Origin: DAHUXT01 sp036378295
GTDB taxonomy: Bacteria; Chloroflexota; Ktedonobacteria; Ktedonobacterales; JADMIN01
Assembly (NCBI GenBank): GCA_036378295.1
Contig: DASUWS010000202.1
Coordinates: 1 to 13,103, forward strand
Direction of reading: 5' to 3'
Length of the DNA: 13,103 bases
A program made the position numbers and the translations under genes. Below are positions 12,082 to 13,103 of this stretch, piece after piece (within the stretch, counting starts at the first letter, position 1; each line of letters starts with the position of its first letter). The notes beneath the pieces are model-generated. The model was not told the origin of the DNA. It worked only from the letters and a program-made list of their open reading frames with translations, and ran no database searches.

Positions 12082-13103
12082 TTGACAGCAAAACATTCAG
12101 CGAAACGCGCGGCATCGCACCAGAAGAAACAGCCCAACAGCGCGGCCAGTCCAGCCAACACGCCCAACAGCGCATCAGCGGCGCATCTGGCCGAAGGACT
12201 CATCATCGATGGCAGCCACGGACTCTACGCGGTCGAGACGCCTGATGGAGTCCTGCGCTGTACGATTCGCGGCAAGCTCCGCAAAGACTTGGAATACAGC
12301 TCACGAGGGGGCGTTGGACGCCAGGTGAAGCGCGTCACCGTGCGCCAGCATGATCCCGTCGCCATTGGCGATCGCGTGCGCGTCCTTCCGACCGGCGGCG
12401 ATGCGGGCGTCATCGAGCAGGTCGTTGCCCGCGCAGGCGGATCGTTCACACGCAAGGATCCCAACGCGGGTAGCAGCGATCTCGCCCTGACGACAGTTGC
12501 CGGGCTGGACCAGCTTATTGCCGTCTTCGCCGCGCGCGAGCCCGCGCCACATCTGCGCCTGCTGGACCGCCTGCTGGTGCTCGCCGAGTCGCAAGAAATG
12601 ACCACACTGATCTGCCTGAACAAAGTGGACCAGCAGCCCGAAGGCTGGCTGCTCGAACGGTTGGAGGTCTATCGCGCGATGGGCTACCCCGTCATTCTGA
12701 CCAGCGCGGCGACCGGTACCGGCGTCGCTGAGCTACGTGACCGTCTTGTCGGGTGCACGTCGGCATTTGTCGGGCCGTCGGGCGTCGGGAAATCGAGCCT
12801 GCTCAATGCGATCCAGCCAGAGTTAGGGCTGCGTGTCAGCGCGATAAGCGGAATAACCCACAAAGGTCGCCACACGACTACCAGCTCGCGCCTTGTCCCG
12901 CTGGACGGTCCGGATGGCGGCTATATCGCCGATACAGCAGGTATCCGCGCCCTGGCGCTACGAGCGGGCTCGCTCCATCAGCTTGACACGTGCTTCCGAG
13001 AGTTCGCGCCGTACCTGGGTCAATGTCGTCTCTCCAACTGCACGCACCTGCACGAGCCGGATTGCGCTATCCTTGCGGCGGTCGCGCATAAAGCGCTCGA
13101 CCC
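12082..13103 (+). CDS. rsgA: RsgA, small ribosomal subunit biogenesis GTPase (partial, cut by window end)
   Basis: Circularly permuted GTPase that checks late 30S maturation. 340 codons are present and the frame is open at the right edge. Residues 1-35 are a basic, Ser/Ala/Pro-rich tail; 38-120 the OB-fold (GLIIDGSHGLYAVETPDG, IGDRVRVLP); then the permuted GTPase motifs G4 NKVD (180-183), G5 TSAATG (207-212), G1 GPSGVGKSS (231-239), the G2/switch HTTTSS (264-269) and G3 DTAG (284-287). The zinc-knuckle C-x4-C-x-H-x5-C is intact: C315, C320, H322, C328. Only the C-terminal helices are missing. I choose TTG 12082 because AGGAG lies 10 nt upstream and the basic tail is typical; ATG 12022 or 11854 are in frame but lack a ribosome binding site. 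It is divergent from the dCMP deaminase gene. Confidence 0.94.
   Translation, partial: MTAKHSAKRAASHQKKQPNSAASPANTPNSASAAHLAEGLIIDGSHGLYAVETPDGVLRCTIRGKLRKDLEYSSRGGVGRQVKRVTVRQHDPVAIGDRVRVLPTGGDAGVIEQVVARAGGSFTRKDPNAGSSDLALTTVAGLDQLIAVFAAREPAPHLRLLDRLLVLAESQEMTTLICLNKVDQQPEGWLLERLEVYRAMGYPVILTSAATGTGVAELRDRLVGCTSAFVGPSGVGKSSLLNAIQPELGLRVSAISGITHKGRHTTTSSRLVPLDGPDGGYIADTAGIRALALRAGSLHQLDTCFREFAPYLGQCRLSNCTHLHEPDCAILAAVAHKALD

Noticed and set aside
1..13103. CRISPR arrays, tRNA/rRNA genes, insertion sequences, attachment sites
   Set aside because: Read on both strands for regular repeats, cloverleaf-like ends, transposase motifs and terminal inverted repeats; none was found.

Overview
The window is GC-rich (about 60% by eye), gene-dense bacterial chromosome with ordinary Shine-Dalgarno starts and no plasmid, phage, IS, CRISPR, tRNA or rRNA signal that I can see. 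The gene mix (an RtcB with an N-terminal extension, Mn-type superoxide dismutase, GPH/SLC45-like MFS carrier, ECF sigma factor with membrane partners, a TrmA/RlmD-family methylase without the usual cluster cysteines, RsgA) would fit a soil Chloroflexota such as the Ktedonobacteria. That placement is inference from gene content, not a sequence match.

Layout. 67-2721, minus strand: a possible 33-residue leader ORF, an intrinsic terminator, rtcB, then a tandem-GNAT acetyltransferase. 2722-3078: intergenic region divergent between the rtcB side and sod. 3079-3699, plus: superoxide dismutase, closed by a clear terminator. 3791-5233, minus: sugar-type MFS transporter. 5234-5563: intergenic, with a -24/-12 (sigma54-like) match. 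5564-5836, plus: GlsB/YeaQ-family small stress membrane protein, followed by two hairpins. 5837-6298: intergenic, with an ECF-type promoter candidate. 6299-10080, plus: a four-gene run of ECF sigma factor, overlapping four-helix membrane protein (putative sigma partner), bactofilin-like/polytopic membrane protein, and RNA m5U methyltransferase. 10089-10826, minus: MBL-fold hydrolase behind a near-consensus sigma70 promoter carrying two operator-like palindromes 21 bp apart. 11027-11572, minus: dCMP deaminase. 11573-12081: divergent intergenic region with promoter candidates and tiny ORFs. 12082 to the right edge, plus: rsgA, cut by the window end.

How it fits together. Most genes are housekeeping or stress functions: RNA repair (rtcB), oxidative defence (sod), envelope stress (GlsB-like protein and the sigma/membrane/bactofilin-like unit), rRNA or tRNA modification, ribosome maturation (rsgA) and pyrimidine nucleotide supply (dCMP deaminase). 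The least ordinary features are regulatory: the rtcB leader (short ORF, U-tailed terminator, UUCG hairpin), the double palindrome on the hydrolase promoter, the overlapping sigma/membrane-protein pair without a zinc-finger anti-sigma motif, and the bactofilin-like repeats joined to a multi-helix membrane region. No entirely new defence or mobile system is evident.
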